DNA of 64,000 bases from Agrostemma githago (lineage: Eukaryota > Streptophyta > Magnoliopsida > Caryophyllales > Caryophyllaceae). Made by a program: the position numbers and the translations under genes. The stretch is from contig OY288261.1 of NCBI GenBank assembly GCA_958450325.1, forward strand, positions 16,047,277 through 16,111,276. Direction: 5' to 3'. Below are positions 1-10,472 of this stretch, in pieces. The notes beneath the pieces are model-generated. The model searched no databases and had not been told where the DNA came from. It saw nothing but the letters and a program-made list of their open reading frames with translations. Positions within the stretch are counted from its first letter, which is position 1. Every line of letters begins with the position of its first letter.

Positions 1-1018
1 TCTCCATATGAGAATGGATCGAATTGAAATTTAAGTCGAAATGGAGTCGCCACCGAACTTTGTGGGAGTTCGGACCCATTCGAGCCCACTCTATGTCGTT
101 ATGGGCCATACACAAAGTACGGCCCACTTCGATTTCAGAGTTTATTGGACTCGTCCCTTTGCATTGTGATACCGATACCGTCACTAACGGTTATCGTGTA
201 TTGAATGACTCTCGTGCGCCAACGGTTTCGGGCATCCGGAAATTGAGGTTCTGAGTAAGGGGTGAGGGTACGTGTTGGGAAGCCCACTAAGGACACCCAA
301 CCCCGCCCGCACATAGCGGCCTCTACTAAGACATCGTTTGACTTTCTAATATGCGCGTTAGTAATCCGGTGAAATGATATGCAAACAACATTTTTGGCTA
401 AACATGCGAATTAAATGTGAGCTACGTCATTTTAATGCATCTAATTTATTGTCGAAGTGATTTAGCATGTAATGGTTCATTTATAAACGGTAAAACGCAA
501 ATAAAAGCAAGGCAAAAATAAATCGGTTACAAGTTACACGGGCGGAAATACAACCCGGCCAAAGCGAAAATAACGAATAATAAAAAAGATTAACAATATA
601 ATGAGAATAAATGACACTTGGAAACGGGCCCGTATATAGTAAATTCAAGCTAGACCGTAAGTCGTGTAAATGGACGAACTTTGGTCAAATACACATTATT
701 TTGTGTATTAATCAAAGGACGGAGACATAGGACCTAGGCGTGGTGCTAGCCCGACCCCAAATCTCGATGCCTTGTCCCAACTTATCATATCGAGAAATTG
801 GAGTCTAGATTAATCATGCGTCGGGTACGACTAATGAGTCGTCAACACGAGATTAATAGTGAGTGACCGTCGATCAAAGTTGTTTATGTGAAGTGATATG
901 CATGTATTTTGAAAAAGAGATCACATGATTGACTTTACACGTGACGACTAATGTCGTAGAAAAATGACGAGGCTCGAATGATGCGCTAGAGTCCTCGGAT
1001 TTTTGGGCTACAGGACCC

Positions 1019-1125
1019 ACTCGATCGAGTCATGGCTTCGACTCGATCGAGTGCACCTTTAAGGTGGCTACTGCCCGGTTTTTGGGGTGCTACTCGATCG
1101 AGTGGCTCATGCCACTCGGTCGAGT
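1019..1125. repeat. Palindrome module in Tat-A LTR, downstream copy
   Basis: Four copies of ACTCGATCGAGT or a one-base variant start at 1019, 1041, 1092 and 1114. The spacing is 22, 51 and 22 bp. The central spacer contains GCTACTGCCCGGTTTTTGGGG. The module lies about 900 bp downstream of the LTR TATA box in the sense direction, so it would be in R/U5 and present in the RNA. Confidence 0.85.
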
Positions 1126-2028
1126 GCCCCCTGTACGAGGCATGGCTCGTTTCGTTTTATTTGTTTAAAATCGATGGTTGGCCGAGTTAAGTAAAAATAT
1201 TGATGATTTAGATTTAACTCGGTTTTTCGGTACTATAATCATGTCTTATATGATTATAATAGCGGAATTTTATAGAAAATATTAATATGAGATTGAAATA
1301 TTTGATTAGCGACGAAATTGTAGCCCTCCGCGTCACGGCATCGATATTAATCCTAACGGATTATGTGATGTCGATTTTAACGGATTTCATGCTAATCTTA
1401 GAAATGGAATCAAATGCGTTCAACTATGATCGGTCACGATCACGTCGTGCCCTTGAGTACATTGGGGCGGCGCTCCTTGAAAGGGTGCCACCTCCGTCGT
1501 TGCTCTTAAAGGGATTAGACGGACTTTAGATGATCGTCATAGTTAAACAAATTTGGAACCGAAACTTATTATTATTACATATACACGATAAATAAGACGA
1601 AAATAAATAACGATAATTAAATGTTAGATTGTTAGATGCGATAAAGAAAAAATGTTAGATGTTAGTATTAATAATAATGTCGTTACTATCGACTAATTAT
1701 AATATAGATACATAAACATAAATGTACATAAAAAGAACGAAAAAAGAAAGAAGAAGGAGATGTCGGTGTTGACTTGTCACACCCTCAACCTACATGCTCT
1801 TGCTTCTCGGAATACGGTTCGTCAAATGGCGGCAATGGCGCGGGAACGTCGAGATACGTAGGGAGAGTTGATGGTGTGTGTAAGGCTCGGTTTTTGTATA
1901 TATTTGCTTGGGGTTGTAGCGTGTTATGATGGGGCACTTAGGGTTAGAAATGTAGGGTGTTTTGCATGTGTAAAGTTGGCTGAGAAATGATGATGAAAAA
2001 GTTGTGAAATATTGAGGGTTGATGGGGT

Positions 2029-2036
2029 ATTTATAG
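2029..2036 (-). promoter_or_regulatory. TATA box of Tat-A LTR
   Basis: The minus strand reads TATAAATA followed by CCCC, about 24 bp downstream of the last upstream palindrome. Position and context match the plant LTR core promoter and the equivalent boxes in the other elements of this window. Confidence 0.7.
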
Positions 2037-2059
2037 AAGAAACCCCACGACCTAGGGTC

Positions 2060-2144
2060 ACTCGATCGAGTGGCCCTAGTGCACTCGATCGAGTGCCTTT
2101 AAAAATGGGTCTGCTCCGGATTTTGAGGCTCCACTCGACCGAGT
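2060..2144. repeat. Palindrome module in Tat-A U3, upstream of TATA
   Basis: ACTCGATCGAGT occurs at 2060 and 2083, and the variant ACTCGACCGAGT at 2133 (spacing 23 and 50 bp). The spacer holds CTGCTCCGGATTTTGAGG, which aligns with the spacer of the 1019-1125 copy and with the module in the antisense-gene intron at 3907-4006. Confidence 0.85.
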
Positions 2145-2533
2145 GGATCAATTTGGACGAGCCATTTTAGGAAATGGTTGACTTTTGATATTTTTGAATT
2201 TTGTATTTGGGCGCAATTTTCTAGAAACGTATTAGGTTGTTTTTGTGTGTCGGATTCGTCTTTGACCGGGTTTTGACCCGGTCGCGAAAAGACGGTTTTT
2301 ATTTTTGGTGTCGGTTTTGGCCCAAATTAGTCTTATTTTACTCGGAACGACCCACTAGGCCTGAATTTGAGGTTAGTTTTGTGAGATTTGTATCCCGTTA
2401 AAAGCCCATACCGGATATTACTGATTCCGAGCCCATATCCGAGCGCGTTAGAGCACGTTTGCGTCCGATCATCATCGGGTGTTTTGTTGGAAACTACCAT
2501 AGACACCTGACAGTCAAAATGCGGGTGTCTACA

Positions 2534-2548
2534 GAGCCCCCACTCTGA
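2534..2548 (-). other. Tat-A 3' polypurine tract
   Basis: The minus strand reads TCAGAGTGGGGGCTC immediately before the LTR start TGTAGACACC. This is the expected plus-strand primer site of a Ty3/gypsy element. Confidence 0.85.
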
Positions 2549-3093
2549 CTGAGGCTTGGACAAGGCGAGAGTCAGAGTAGCTACCAGGCCAATCGATGAT
2601 TAAGACCTGGTAGACTTCCGGTCGGGTCGTTTATAGTCCGTTAGACTTGCGTGAAAGGGCTCGCCAGCCATAAGACGGAAATCATACCTGAGTTTTTGCT
2701 AATAGGGACAGCTCTATGGGGAATTTGGACTTGTCGCATACGTCCCGGGTGTGCCTGTATGTGGGCCCATCCCGTGCTAAATTGGGAGAATGTCGTCTTT
2801 AGACTTTCCGCTGGGGAGATATATGAACTGTGGGGGCTTGCTTCTGAAGCCTCGGGCTGTACCTGTATCAGTTACATAAAGCTTTGCATGCAACTTTTAG
2901 GCGAAACCCGACTCGTGCTGGGGAGTAGAAAATTTGGGCGAAAATTTTAGAAATATATTTTTTATTTTGACCAGACTGCTCGGGATGACTTAATTCCTAC
3001 GCCCGTAGGAGGAGACAAGAGTCGGGCCTGTATGCCTAGGCCCGCTTGGGCCAAGGAGGCACAACAGCAGGGGAGCTACCAGGGTTTTGATGT
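2549..3093 (+). promoter_or_regulatory. Upstream region of the Tat-A antisense gene
   Basis: This stretch of about 545 bp lies between the polypurine tract and the TATA box of the antisense gene. An open frame at 2651-2950 has no recognisable domain and I do not call it. It is best read as the promoter-proximal region of the gene at 3187. It has no copy of the ACTCGATCGAGT palindrome. Confidence 0.45.
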
Positions 3094-3101
3094 TATAAAT
3101 A
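3094..3101 (+). promoter_or_regulatory. TATA box of the Tat-A antisense gene
   Basis: TATAAATA lies 93 bp upstream of the ATG at 3187. An equivalent box (TATATATA at 52991-52984) precedes the antisense gene of Tat-C at a similar distance. That supports independent antisense transcription of both copies. Confidence 0.65.
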
Positions 3102-3828
3102 CATCATCCTGGCTTCTTCCTTTTTCTCACAATTCTCAAATCTTCTTCTCCTCAAGAAAAAATTATCTCTTTCAAGAAATTCAATTATGGGTATTGAGCG
3201 TCTGACTGGCATGCTGCAAGATTGGTCCCACCGCTTTAGGGACGCGAACAAGGTAGCCCTAAAGCAGTCGGGCATACTTCAATTGTTCACGTTTCGCCAG
3301 ATGCACGTGGATCGTCATTTTCTTGACGCTTGTCTGTCCTTCTGGGACGACACCTACCACGTTTTTGCCTTTCCTCGGGGCGAAATTTGTCCTCTCCCGG
3401 AGGAGATTGCTGCCATAGGAGGGTGAAACCCACTGCTCCGCCTTGCTGTCCCCTTCTCGGTTCGAGACCCTAGAAGGAAATTACGGGAGTTTTTAGGGCT
3501 CTCCCATGCTGAAGTATCCCGCATGCTTGAAGGGGATACCGTTTCTCTGCTTGCCTTGGCTGAGAAGTTCATGAACCCGTACGACATCCGGATTCTGCCT
3601 GTTCATAGCCGTAGGGCGTTTGCCTTATGCATGCTTCATGTGTATGCTTTTGAAGGCTATCTGGACCTGCTGTCTTGCATGGGCAGCGTTCGTCTTCTTG
3701 TTATTGCCGACCTGATGGAGACGGAATATAGTGCCGCGTGGCTGATCACGGGGGAGATTATTCAAGGCTTGGACAATCGCAAAAGAGATGAGTCAGCCCG
3801 TTTGACTGGGAGCACCCGCATGCTGCAG

Positions 3829-4069
3829 GTACATCGCTTTTCCTTTTTTTTTTTTTTTTTTTTTTTTTTTCGTCTTTTTTTTTTGCGATATTCTGCTACA
3901 GGGGGCACTCGATCGAGTCACCCGATCGAGTGCCCTCGTAAAAGAGCCTACTGCCCTGTTTCAAAGGTGTCACTCGATCGAGTGACATCAGAGCACTCGA
4001 TCGAGTGCCCCTGGGCCGACGTCTAAGTTGTCTCGGAATCTCATGAGCGTTGTTCTTTTTCTTTTTCAG
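3829..4069 (+). other. Intron of the Tat-A antisense gene
   Basis: A 241-bp intron with canonical ends, a long T-run (about 3845-3883) after the donor, and a palindrome module at 3907-4006. Its position matches the intron of the Tat-C antisense gene (52285-52173), which is shorter and lacks the palindromes. Confidence 0.75.
3907..4006. repeat. LTR-type palindrome module inside the antisense-gene intron
   Basis: ACTCGATCGAGT lies at 3907, 3972 and 3995, with a partial copy (CCGATCGAGT) at 3922. The spacer reads AAAGAGCCTACTGCCCTG, the same order and sequence type as in the Tat-A LTR modules at 1019-1125 and 2060-2144. The module has therefore been copied between the LTR and this intron. Confidence 0.8.
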
Positions 4070-4993
4070 CTCTGGCTATTTGAGAGGTTGTCAATTATCG
4101 AGCCTCCCCTCGACCCGAGTCGATATTGGTTTAACCAGGTGATGACGAGGAGACGGCCTACTGATTCATCCTGCCTTATTACCCAGAAGTATTGGGAGGA
4201 AGAATTATCATTCCTTCGCGGTCGATTGATTCGATGGGTGGTTCCATGGTGGCCCATTTACTCCTGGACGGGTTTGGCGCCCAGATATAAGGCACGCTAT
4301 CAGGTGATTTTGTCCCTCAGCCAGACAGTTCACCTTTATCCTGACCGCATACTCAGGCAGTATGGGTGGACTCAGCGTATTCCGGAGAACGAGGCGGTTG
4401 TGAGCGAACCTACCCAGCTGACCGACATTATGTGCGACACTTGGATTCAGAGGTGGTATACCCGAGTTACTTGGTCCATTCCCAAGTCGCTTCACTCAAT
4501 CTGGGTGTCCCATTCTTATGAGAGGTGGACCAAAGCGGAGACTGCCGAAGCTCGCGCTGCCCTAAAGGTTGATGAAGCCTTCGACCTGCTTCGGCGAGAG
4601 CAGGTCAAAGATAACAGGGACTTCTTTGCTGAAGGTGAGACTCAGGCCCCGCTGGTTCGTCTAATGCCGGGTCAGAGAGGAGGAGCCAGGACTCGAACTG
4701 GGGGGTCCGGTGCTAGAGGTGCTCGGGGGGAAGTGAGCCCCCAGACAGACTTGGAGAGGAGACTAGGGCCTAGACCATCAGTCCAGGACCGACTTGGTCC
4801 TAGGGATAGGTTGCCGGAGCACGTACGGGCTCGACTTGGGCCTGTAACAATAGATGAAGATCCTCTGTCGAAGAAGAGGACTCGAGCCAAGGAGGTTCCC
4901 CTTGTCATCCGGGAACGCCCGCCCCCGCCTCGACGTCCCCGGGCCCCTTACGACCTGAAAGACAAAGGCAAGGGCAAGATGCCCGGATATTAG

Positions 4994-5342
4994 TCTCCAT
5001 TATTATTATTTGGATATTATTACTATTTTTGTTGTGTGCTTTTTGTGGCTTTTCGTGGCCGCTTTTTTTTGTAATTTGGAATTACCGAGTTTATCGGTTT
5101 TTCGAATGATAAAAGTATTATATTAGTGAAGCCGTTCCTATCTTTTTCGTTATTGCAGTGGTTGTGCTCTTTTGAGGGGCTGCCTACGTATCCACAATTA
5201 GTGGAATCAAACCAAACGTAGTTCAGGCGTAGATTGATTTTGCAATTTCGAAATACCTCAAGACTATGAGTTCGAGATGTGCGACAGTAGGATAAATAAT
5301 CCTAACTTATTGATTTGCCTATGAATTTCGAAAAGAATGATT
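4994..5342 (-). other. Tat-A 3' non-coding segment between integrase and antisense gene
   Basis: No ORF. On the minus strand 5193-5177 reads GGATACGTAGGCAGCCC, which matches GGATATGTAGGCAACCC at 50754-50770 in Tat-C. It is a conserved block after the integrase stop in both copies. Confidence 0.65.
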
Positions 5343-6629
5343 TTAAATAGATTTTGCAAATGACATTGAGATAAGGTTTAGGGGTAGTAGCACTTCAGCT
5401 GGTCCAAGTTGGTCGGGTTTGACAAATTCATTCTCGTCCAGGTCCGTTAGCATCACTGCTCCTCCTGATAGAACCTTCTTCACCAGGTATGGCCCAGCCC
5501 AATTGGGTTTGAATTTTCCCCTTGGGTCAACCGGTAATAATGCACGAACCGATTTGAGAACCAGATCCCCTTCTTTGATGTTCCTGGGCCTAATTCTTTT
5601 GTTAAAGGCCCGTTTGATTCTCTTCTGATATATCTGGATGTTATTAAGGGCCCGAGACCGCCGTTCATCCAAGAGAACCAACGAGTCATATCGAGCTTGA
5701 ACCCAATCTGCTTCGGGCACTTGGCTTTCTAGTAGAATTCGGAGAGACGGTATTTCTAATTCGACTGACTGGACTGCTTCCATCCCGTATGTCAAGTAAT
5801 ATGGAGTAGCCCCGGTTGCAGTTCGAATCGACGTCCAGTACCCCCATAGAGCAAAGGGTATTTTGTCGGGCCAGTCCCGATAATTATCAGCCATCTTTTT
5901 AAGTATGGTGACAATTGTTTTATTAGCAGCCTCCACCGCTCCATTTGTTTCGGGACGGTAAGGCGAAGATGTATGCCTTTGGATTTTGTATTTTTCTAGA
6001 AAAGTAGCGGTTTCGGCTTGGAAATGGGTCCCGTGATCACTGATAAACTCGTGTGGGATCCCGTATCGGCATATGATCTTATTCTGGATGAATTTGGCTA
6101 CGTGCTTGGCGTTCAAGACACGATATGATTCGGCTTCGACCCATTTGGTGAAATAGTCGATAGCCACCAAAATAAAACAGTGACCTCCCGTCCCGGAAGG
6201 GTTCACTTTCCCAACTATATCAATCCCCCATGTCGAAAATGGCCATGGCGACGTCATGGTGTATAGCAGGGACGATGGCATATGTTGAACATTGCCGAAA
6301 ATTTGACAATTATGGCAGTGTTTAACATATGATTGAAAGTCGGTTTCCATACTGTTCCAGTAGTATCCGAGCCTCATGATTTTTCGGGCTAGCATATGGG
6401 CGTTCATATGCGGACCGTTTTCACCGTCGTGTACCTCGACCATCACTTTTTCGGCCTGTGTTTTGTCGATACATAGGAGTAAAACCCCCTGTGCCGTCTT
6501 TTTGTATAACTGACCGTCGTCCGTATGAATGAATTGGGTGGCCAGTCTCCGCAGGGCCTTCTTGGCCCGGTTTTCAGTTCCTGGGGGATATTGTCCGTAG
6601 TCAAATAGGTTAGGACAGCCTGATACCAA
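5343..6629 (-). CDS. Tat-A integrase region of pol, open frame
   Basis: Integrase joins the element cDNA to host DNA. The 428-residue frame has, in order, an HHCC zinc-binding region ending KHCHNC; a catalytic core with DDE residues in STWGIDIVG, FISDHGTHF and NGAVEAANK; and a C-terminal region with KPNWAGPYLVKK (the GPY/F motif of Ty3/gypsy integrases). All three catalytic acidic residues are present. The N-terminal part of the frame overlaps the RNase H frame and the true polyprotein junction is uncertain. This is the least damaged part of Tat-A. As part of a polyprotein it has no start codon of its own. Confidence 0.9.
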   Translation of the reverse strand: MVSGCPNLFDYGQYPPGTENRAKKALRRLATQFIHTDDGQLYKKTAQGVLLLCIDKTQAEKVMVEVHDGENGPHMNAHMLARKIMRLGYYWNSMETDFQSYVKHCHNCQIFGNVQHMPSSLLYTMTSPWPFSTWGIDIVGKVNPSGTGGHCFILVAIDYFTKWVEAESYRVLNAKHVAKFIQNKIICRYGIPHEFISDHGTHFQAETATFLEKYKIQRHTSSPYRPETNGAVEAANKTIVTILKKMADNYRDWPDKIPFALWGYWTSIRTATGATPYYLTYGMEAVQSVELEIPSLRILLESQVPEADWVQARYDSLVLLDERRSRALNNIQIYQKRIKRAFNKRIRPRNIKEGDLVLKSVRALLPVDPRGKFKPNWAGPYLVKKVLSGGAVMLTDLDENEFVKPDQLGPAEVLLPLNLISMSFAKSI

Positions 6630-7278
6630 GGTTCTGGATCGGTGATCTCGATATCTTGAATGGAGTCGGCACAGACCGTCTTTCGACGCAGATTGGCATA
6701 CTGGCCATATGTTCCGGGATGTTTAGTATGGATGCCAATTTGGAGAGTGCATCCGCGAACTGATTTTCTTCACGTGGTAGATAGATGTATTCTACCTTCT
6801 GGAATTTCTTCTCTAGAACCCTTACTCGTGCTTGGTAAGCCACGAGATTGGCATTCTGAGTTTTCCATTTTTGGAGGGCTTGATTAATGACTAAAGATGA
6901 GTCCCCGTGAACCCGGAGATTCGTAACTCCTAAATCAGCAGCCGCTTGCAACCCGTGGATGCATGCCTCGTACTCGGCCGCGTTATTAGTCACATCGAAA
7001 TCCAGTTTGATGGATAACAGCGTGTGTTCCCCTTTTGGCGATATTGGGAGAATACCGACCCCAAATCCTCGGAAGTTGGAGGCTCCATCAAAATACAAAT
7101 CCCATGTTTCGGTATCGGTATGGAATATGTCTTCATCCGGAAAAGCCCAAGTATAGGAAAGTCCCTCCTCAGATACCGGATTATCGGCGAGGAACTCGGC
7201 TACTACCCGACCTTTGATGGCTTTTAATGGTACAAACTTGAGGTCGAACTCAGCCAACATTAAAGTCCATCTGGACAT
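6610..7278 (-). CDS. Tat-A second RNase H region of pol
   Basis: This frame carries the second RNase H domain typical of the Tat lineage, additional to the one that follows RT. The catalytic residues sit in DLYFDGAS, NNAAEYEA, VHGDSSLVI and NQFADALSK, in the right order and spacing over about 130 residues. RNase H removes the RNA strand of the RNA:DNA hybrid during reverse transcription. It is preceded by a linker (MLAEFDLKFVPLKAIKG) shared almost word for word with Tat-C. It overlaps the neighbouring frames at both ends, so a small indel at each junction broke the original single pol frame. Confidence 0.88.
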   Translation of the reverse strand: MSRWTLMLAEFDLKFVPLKAIKGRVVAEFLADNPVSEEGLSYTWAFPDEDIFHTDTETWDLYFDGASNFRGFGVGILPISPKGEHTLLSIKLDFDVTNNAAEYEACIHGLQAAADLGVTNLRVHGDSSLVINQALQKWKTQNANLVAYQARVRVLEKKFQKVEYIYLPREENQFADALSKLASILNIPEHMASMPICVERRSVPTPFKISRSPIQNLGIRLS

Positions 7279-8693
7279 CCAGCCGTTGAGGATGGGCTCT
7301 CGAATAGGTACTTGATCGGATCCATTTTGGATAAAACATGTACCTCGTGGCTAAGCATATAGTGCCGGAGCTTTTTAGTGGCCCATACTAAAGCTAGGCA
7401 CATTTTCTCGAGCATTGTATATTTGCATTCGTATTCTAGGAACTTTTTACTGATGTAGTAAATAGCCCGTTCTTCTGATTCGACCGTCTGGGCCAGCATA
7501 GCCCCCATGGCTGTCTCGGTCGTTGTTAGGTATAACGACAGAGGCAAACCGGGTTGAGGTGGCATTAATACCGGCGGAGCAGACAGAATCTCCTTGATTT
7601 TATCGAAAGCCGCTTGACATTTATCGTCCCATAGTACCCGTTCCCCTATCTTCAGTTTCTTGAAAATGGGCTCACATACCACGGTTAGCTTTGAAATAAA
7701 CCGGCTGATGTATTGGACTTTCCCGAGGAACCCCCTTATTTCTTTTTCGGTCTTGGGTGGTTGCATCTCGGTGATGGCTTTGATTTTAGCTGGGTCGACC
7801 TCGATGCCGCGTTGGCTAACGATATGGCCCAGTAATTTTCCTGATGTTACCCCGAAACTACACTTTTGAGGGTTTAGCCTCATGTTGTATTTACGCAGTC
7901 AGTTGAAGAACTTCCTTAGGGCAGCAACATGCCCATCTCGGCTTTTAGACTTCATATCATCCACATAAACCTCCACCTTCTTATGCATCATGTCATGTAA
8001 TAAGGTGGTGGCTGTTCGTTGATAAGTGGCCCCAGCGTTAATGAGACCAAATGGCATGACGATATAATAGTAAGTTCCCCACGGCGTGGTGAAGGTGGTT
8101 TTACCCATGTCCTCTTCTGCCATCTTGATTTGATTGTACCCGGCATACCCGTCCATAAATGATAGAAGGGCATGATCAGCCGTGTTGTCCACCAGTATGT
8201 CGTTGTGTGGCAATGGAAAATCGTCTTTTGGGATGGCCTTGTTAAGGTCCCGGAAGTCCACACACACCCGCACCTTGCCGTCCTTCTTGGGTACCGACAC
8301 GATGTTTGCAACCCAGTCTGGATATTCAGACACTTGTATAAAGCCTGCTTTGAATTGTTTGTCTACCTCTTCTTTGACTTTGAGAGACCACTCGGGCTTC
8401 ATTCTTCGAAGCTTCTGTTTTACCGGCTTACACCCATCTTTGATGGGTATGCGGTGTTCAGCTATTTCCCGATCTATACCCGGCATGTCTTTGTAGGACC
8501 ATGCGAAGACATCCTTGAATTCTTGAAGGAGGTTTGTGAATTGTTGCTTCTCCTCGGGATCTAGGGATAACCCTATCTTAAGCATCTGGGGCTCTAAGGT
8601 TGTTCCCACATTGATAGATTTGGTTTCCTTGATTACCGGGTCTCGGGATTCCCTCTGTTGTAGTTGCTCGATCAGATGCGGAGGTAAGGACAC
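7260..8693 (-). pseudogene. Tat-A reverse transcriptase and first RNase H region
   Basis: Reverse transcriptase motifs run in order: VPKKDGKVRVCVDFRDLNK, DHALLSFMDGYAGYNQI, FTTPWGTYYY, VMPFGLINAGATYQR and the catalytic VYVDDM. Then come LLGHIVSQRGIEVDP and the connection and first RNase H segment (TTTETAMGAMLAQ, AIYYISKKFLE, YTMLEKMCLALVWA). The frame is broken by TGA at 7896-7898, at a position where Arg is usual, so CGA to TGA is the likely change. The text after YVDDM (KSKSR rather than the usual IVKSR) is also altered. A further TAG at 8694-8696 separates this frame from the linker. The copy would not make active enzyme. Confidence 0.9.
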
Positions 8694-9635
8694 CTATTCA
8701 TCGGGTTTCTCAATGTCATTGCAGAAAATATTTTCGAAATTGAAAGTATTTTGAAAATAAGACAAGTCATAAGCATAACGGTTTTCGTTATTATTGATGG
8801 TAAATTTGGAAAACAGCTCAAAGAGAGCGGCCATCTGATCATTAGTCATAGGCGGGATTGGGAGCGCTTTCGGGACAGACCCCGAGGCTCCGGTGGTAGT
8901 GACTACAGGGAGGGGGGTTACAGTTTGGACTCTAGCACCAGACCCCTTAGACTCGAATACAGACTCAGACTCAGACTAGGAATCGGTGTCCGGCATGTCT
9001 CCTTCACCGGTGGTTAGCTTGTAGATTCGGCCCTGGCCGTCAGTCCACTTGATGGTCTTCCTCCATGCTCTTTTCCCAGTATCAGCACCGACTTCTGAGA
9101 TCAGCTTTGAAGGATCGAACATGTTGCTTCGAAGGATCAGGTTCACCAAGTCTTCTCTAGGGGTCGGGACAGCCTTGTCTTCCCAAAATAAGAGCCCCAG
9201 TACGGGCTCGACATGGTCAACACCCTCCTTGGATTCAGATTGGATGAGGGCGAATATGTCATCTGGGATATAGTTGCATTCCCGAGCTAATTCAGTCTCG
9301 GGATATGTGATGGTTGGTTGATACAGGCCAACTTGAACAACCCCGAATACCGGTGTGACGAAATAGTCAGCCAACCTTGGGCTATAAGGGCCCAAGTAGG
9401 TACCCTTGATGATGTTGCAAGCTTTCTCAATGCCTGCTCGGACCACATTTCCCGGGGTAACAGCATACCCTAAGCCGAAGTGATATTCCCCGTCATTCAG
9501 GACTTCAATAATCTTCCCAGCCGGAAGATATGGCCTCGAGGTAGCCCCCGGTAAATACCCCAAATTTTGTCTTGCAGGGGCATTTTGATTTTTCGGTGAA
9601 GAGTAGAAGATACCGCCTTTACAGCATGAATCCAT
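8694..9635 (-). pseudogene. Tat-A protease-RT linker of the polyprotein
   Basis: The frame contains the string YHFGLGYAVTPGN and an acidic Glu/Ser-rich run (ESESDSES in reading order). The run corresponds to the Glu/Ser run in Tat-C at about 46981-47030, so this is the conserved linker between protease and RT of this element group. It has no catalytic motif. It is separated from the protease by a frame change near 9560 and from RT by TAG at 8694-8696. Function within the polyprotein is not known to me. Confidence 0.65.
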
Positions 9636-10432
9636 GGCCTTCCTAGGAGCAAATTGAAAGAGGAGGTGACATCGATCACCTGGAACTCTAGCTCCTTTTC
9701 AATTAGACCCGTCATAATTGTCAACTTAACGGCCCCAGAAAACGCCTTTGGGCTTCCATCGAAAGCCTGGATAGTGTGGGCAGTTGGTATGTAGTCGGCC
9801 TCAGTGATGCCGAGGGCTTTGGCAGTCCTTAGAGGGAGGACATTCACAGCAGACCCGTCGTCAACTAGGGTCATTGGGAGATACTTACCCCGGAAAATTA
9901 CCGTGATGTACAGGGCCAGATTGTGAGAGGCCCCGAATGGTGGTAGGTCGGCATCCGAGAAGGTGACTAATGGGCCTTCTTCCTTGGATTTGCCCTTGAG
10001 GTAGGGTAGGATGGTGGCTACCATTTCAGTAGGGGTAACCTGGGAGTCGACCTTGATTTGATAGAGAGCCTTAGTAAGTGCCTCTCGATGTTCTTGCGAG
10101 CTAACCAAGAGTTGCCATATAGTGAGGTCAACCCGAGCTCTTTTCAGTTGTTTGATGAGAGCCGTATCGGTGCTCGGCTCTTCAATGGCCTCTTCCGTCC
10201 TGGCAGGTTCAGTGACGGTTGGCGGGACTCGGATGTCCTAGGAGCTAGTGGCTGAGTAAGGACGACCGACATTGGCGAGGTGGTTACTGGCTAAGGCCTT
10301 AGCCTTCCGAATTTCTTCGGGGGTGATAGGGACAACTTCCCCTTTGGTGAGGTACACATCTTCCTCATCGTCGAACCAAATTCCATTGATTTGTGGGATG
10401 AAAGGAGAGATAAGGTGAGAACAGTCAATCAC
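9497..10432 (-). pseudogene. Tat-A aspartic protease region, broken
   Basis: A retropepsin-like protease that would cut the Gag-Pol polyprotein. The active-site string is TLVDDGSAVNVLP (D-x-G type), followed about 60 residues later by LLLGRPWIH, the usual second conserved block. Upstream is a spacer with IWFDDEEDVYLTKGEVVP. A TAG at 10238-10240 interrupts the frame in the spacer, and a frameshift near 9560 separates it from the following linker. The same motifs are in Tat-C at 45712-46305. Confidence 0.85.
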
Positions 10433-10472
10433 TTCTCCGGCGAAGATAGCATGAGAGCTAAAGGGGTTGTCC

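Larger units (their letters stand above)
1..2533 (-). repeat. Tat-A 3' LTR (U5 end beyond window start)
   Basis: On the minus strand the LTR starts with TGTAGACACC at 2533, directly after the polypurine tract, as in Tat/Ogre elements. The stretch 190-330 is an inverted homologue of 28380-28520 in the Tat-C 5' LTR, including the shared text around GGTGAGGGTACGT. It holds a TATA box at 2029-2036 and two clusters of the palindrome ACTCGATCGAGT. Small ORFs here are not conserved and are taken as noise. Confidence 0.9.
3187..4993 (+). pseudogene. Antisense extra ORF of Tat-A, plant-mobile-domain-like, two exons, one nonsense
   Basis: Exon 1 is 3187-3828 and exon 2 is 4070-4993, joined in phase 0 across a GT..AG intron (donor CAG/GTACAT, acceptor TTTTTCAG/CTCTGG). 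The product would be about 521 residues. The N-terminal half has the block FAFPRGEICPLPEEIAAIGG, resembling the FHLP-GEMTPTLEDVA pattern of plant mobile domain (MAIN/MAIL-type) proteins. The second exon has VHLYPDRILRQYGWTQRIPE, resembling their R-RQFG-Q-IP motif. The C-terminal 100 residues are Arg/Pro-rich and basic. Codon 80 is TGA at 3424-3426 where the relative in Tat-C has TGG (Trp), so the copy is inactivated by one change. Antisense ORFs between integrase and the 3' LTR are known for Tat-lineage elements; their function is unknown. The alignment to plant mobile domain proteins is my motif reading, not a search result. Confidence 0.8.

Noticed and set aside
2651..2950. 99-residue plus-strand frame in Tat-A
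   Set aside because: No domain, and it lies between the polypurine tract and the antisense-gene promoter; more likely promoter or leader DNA.
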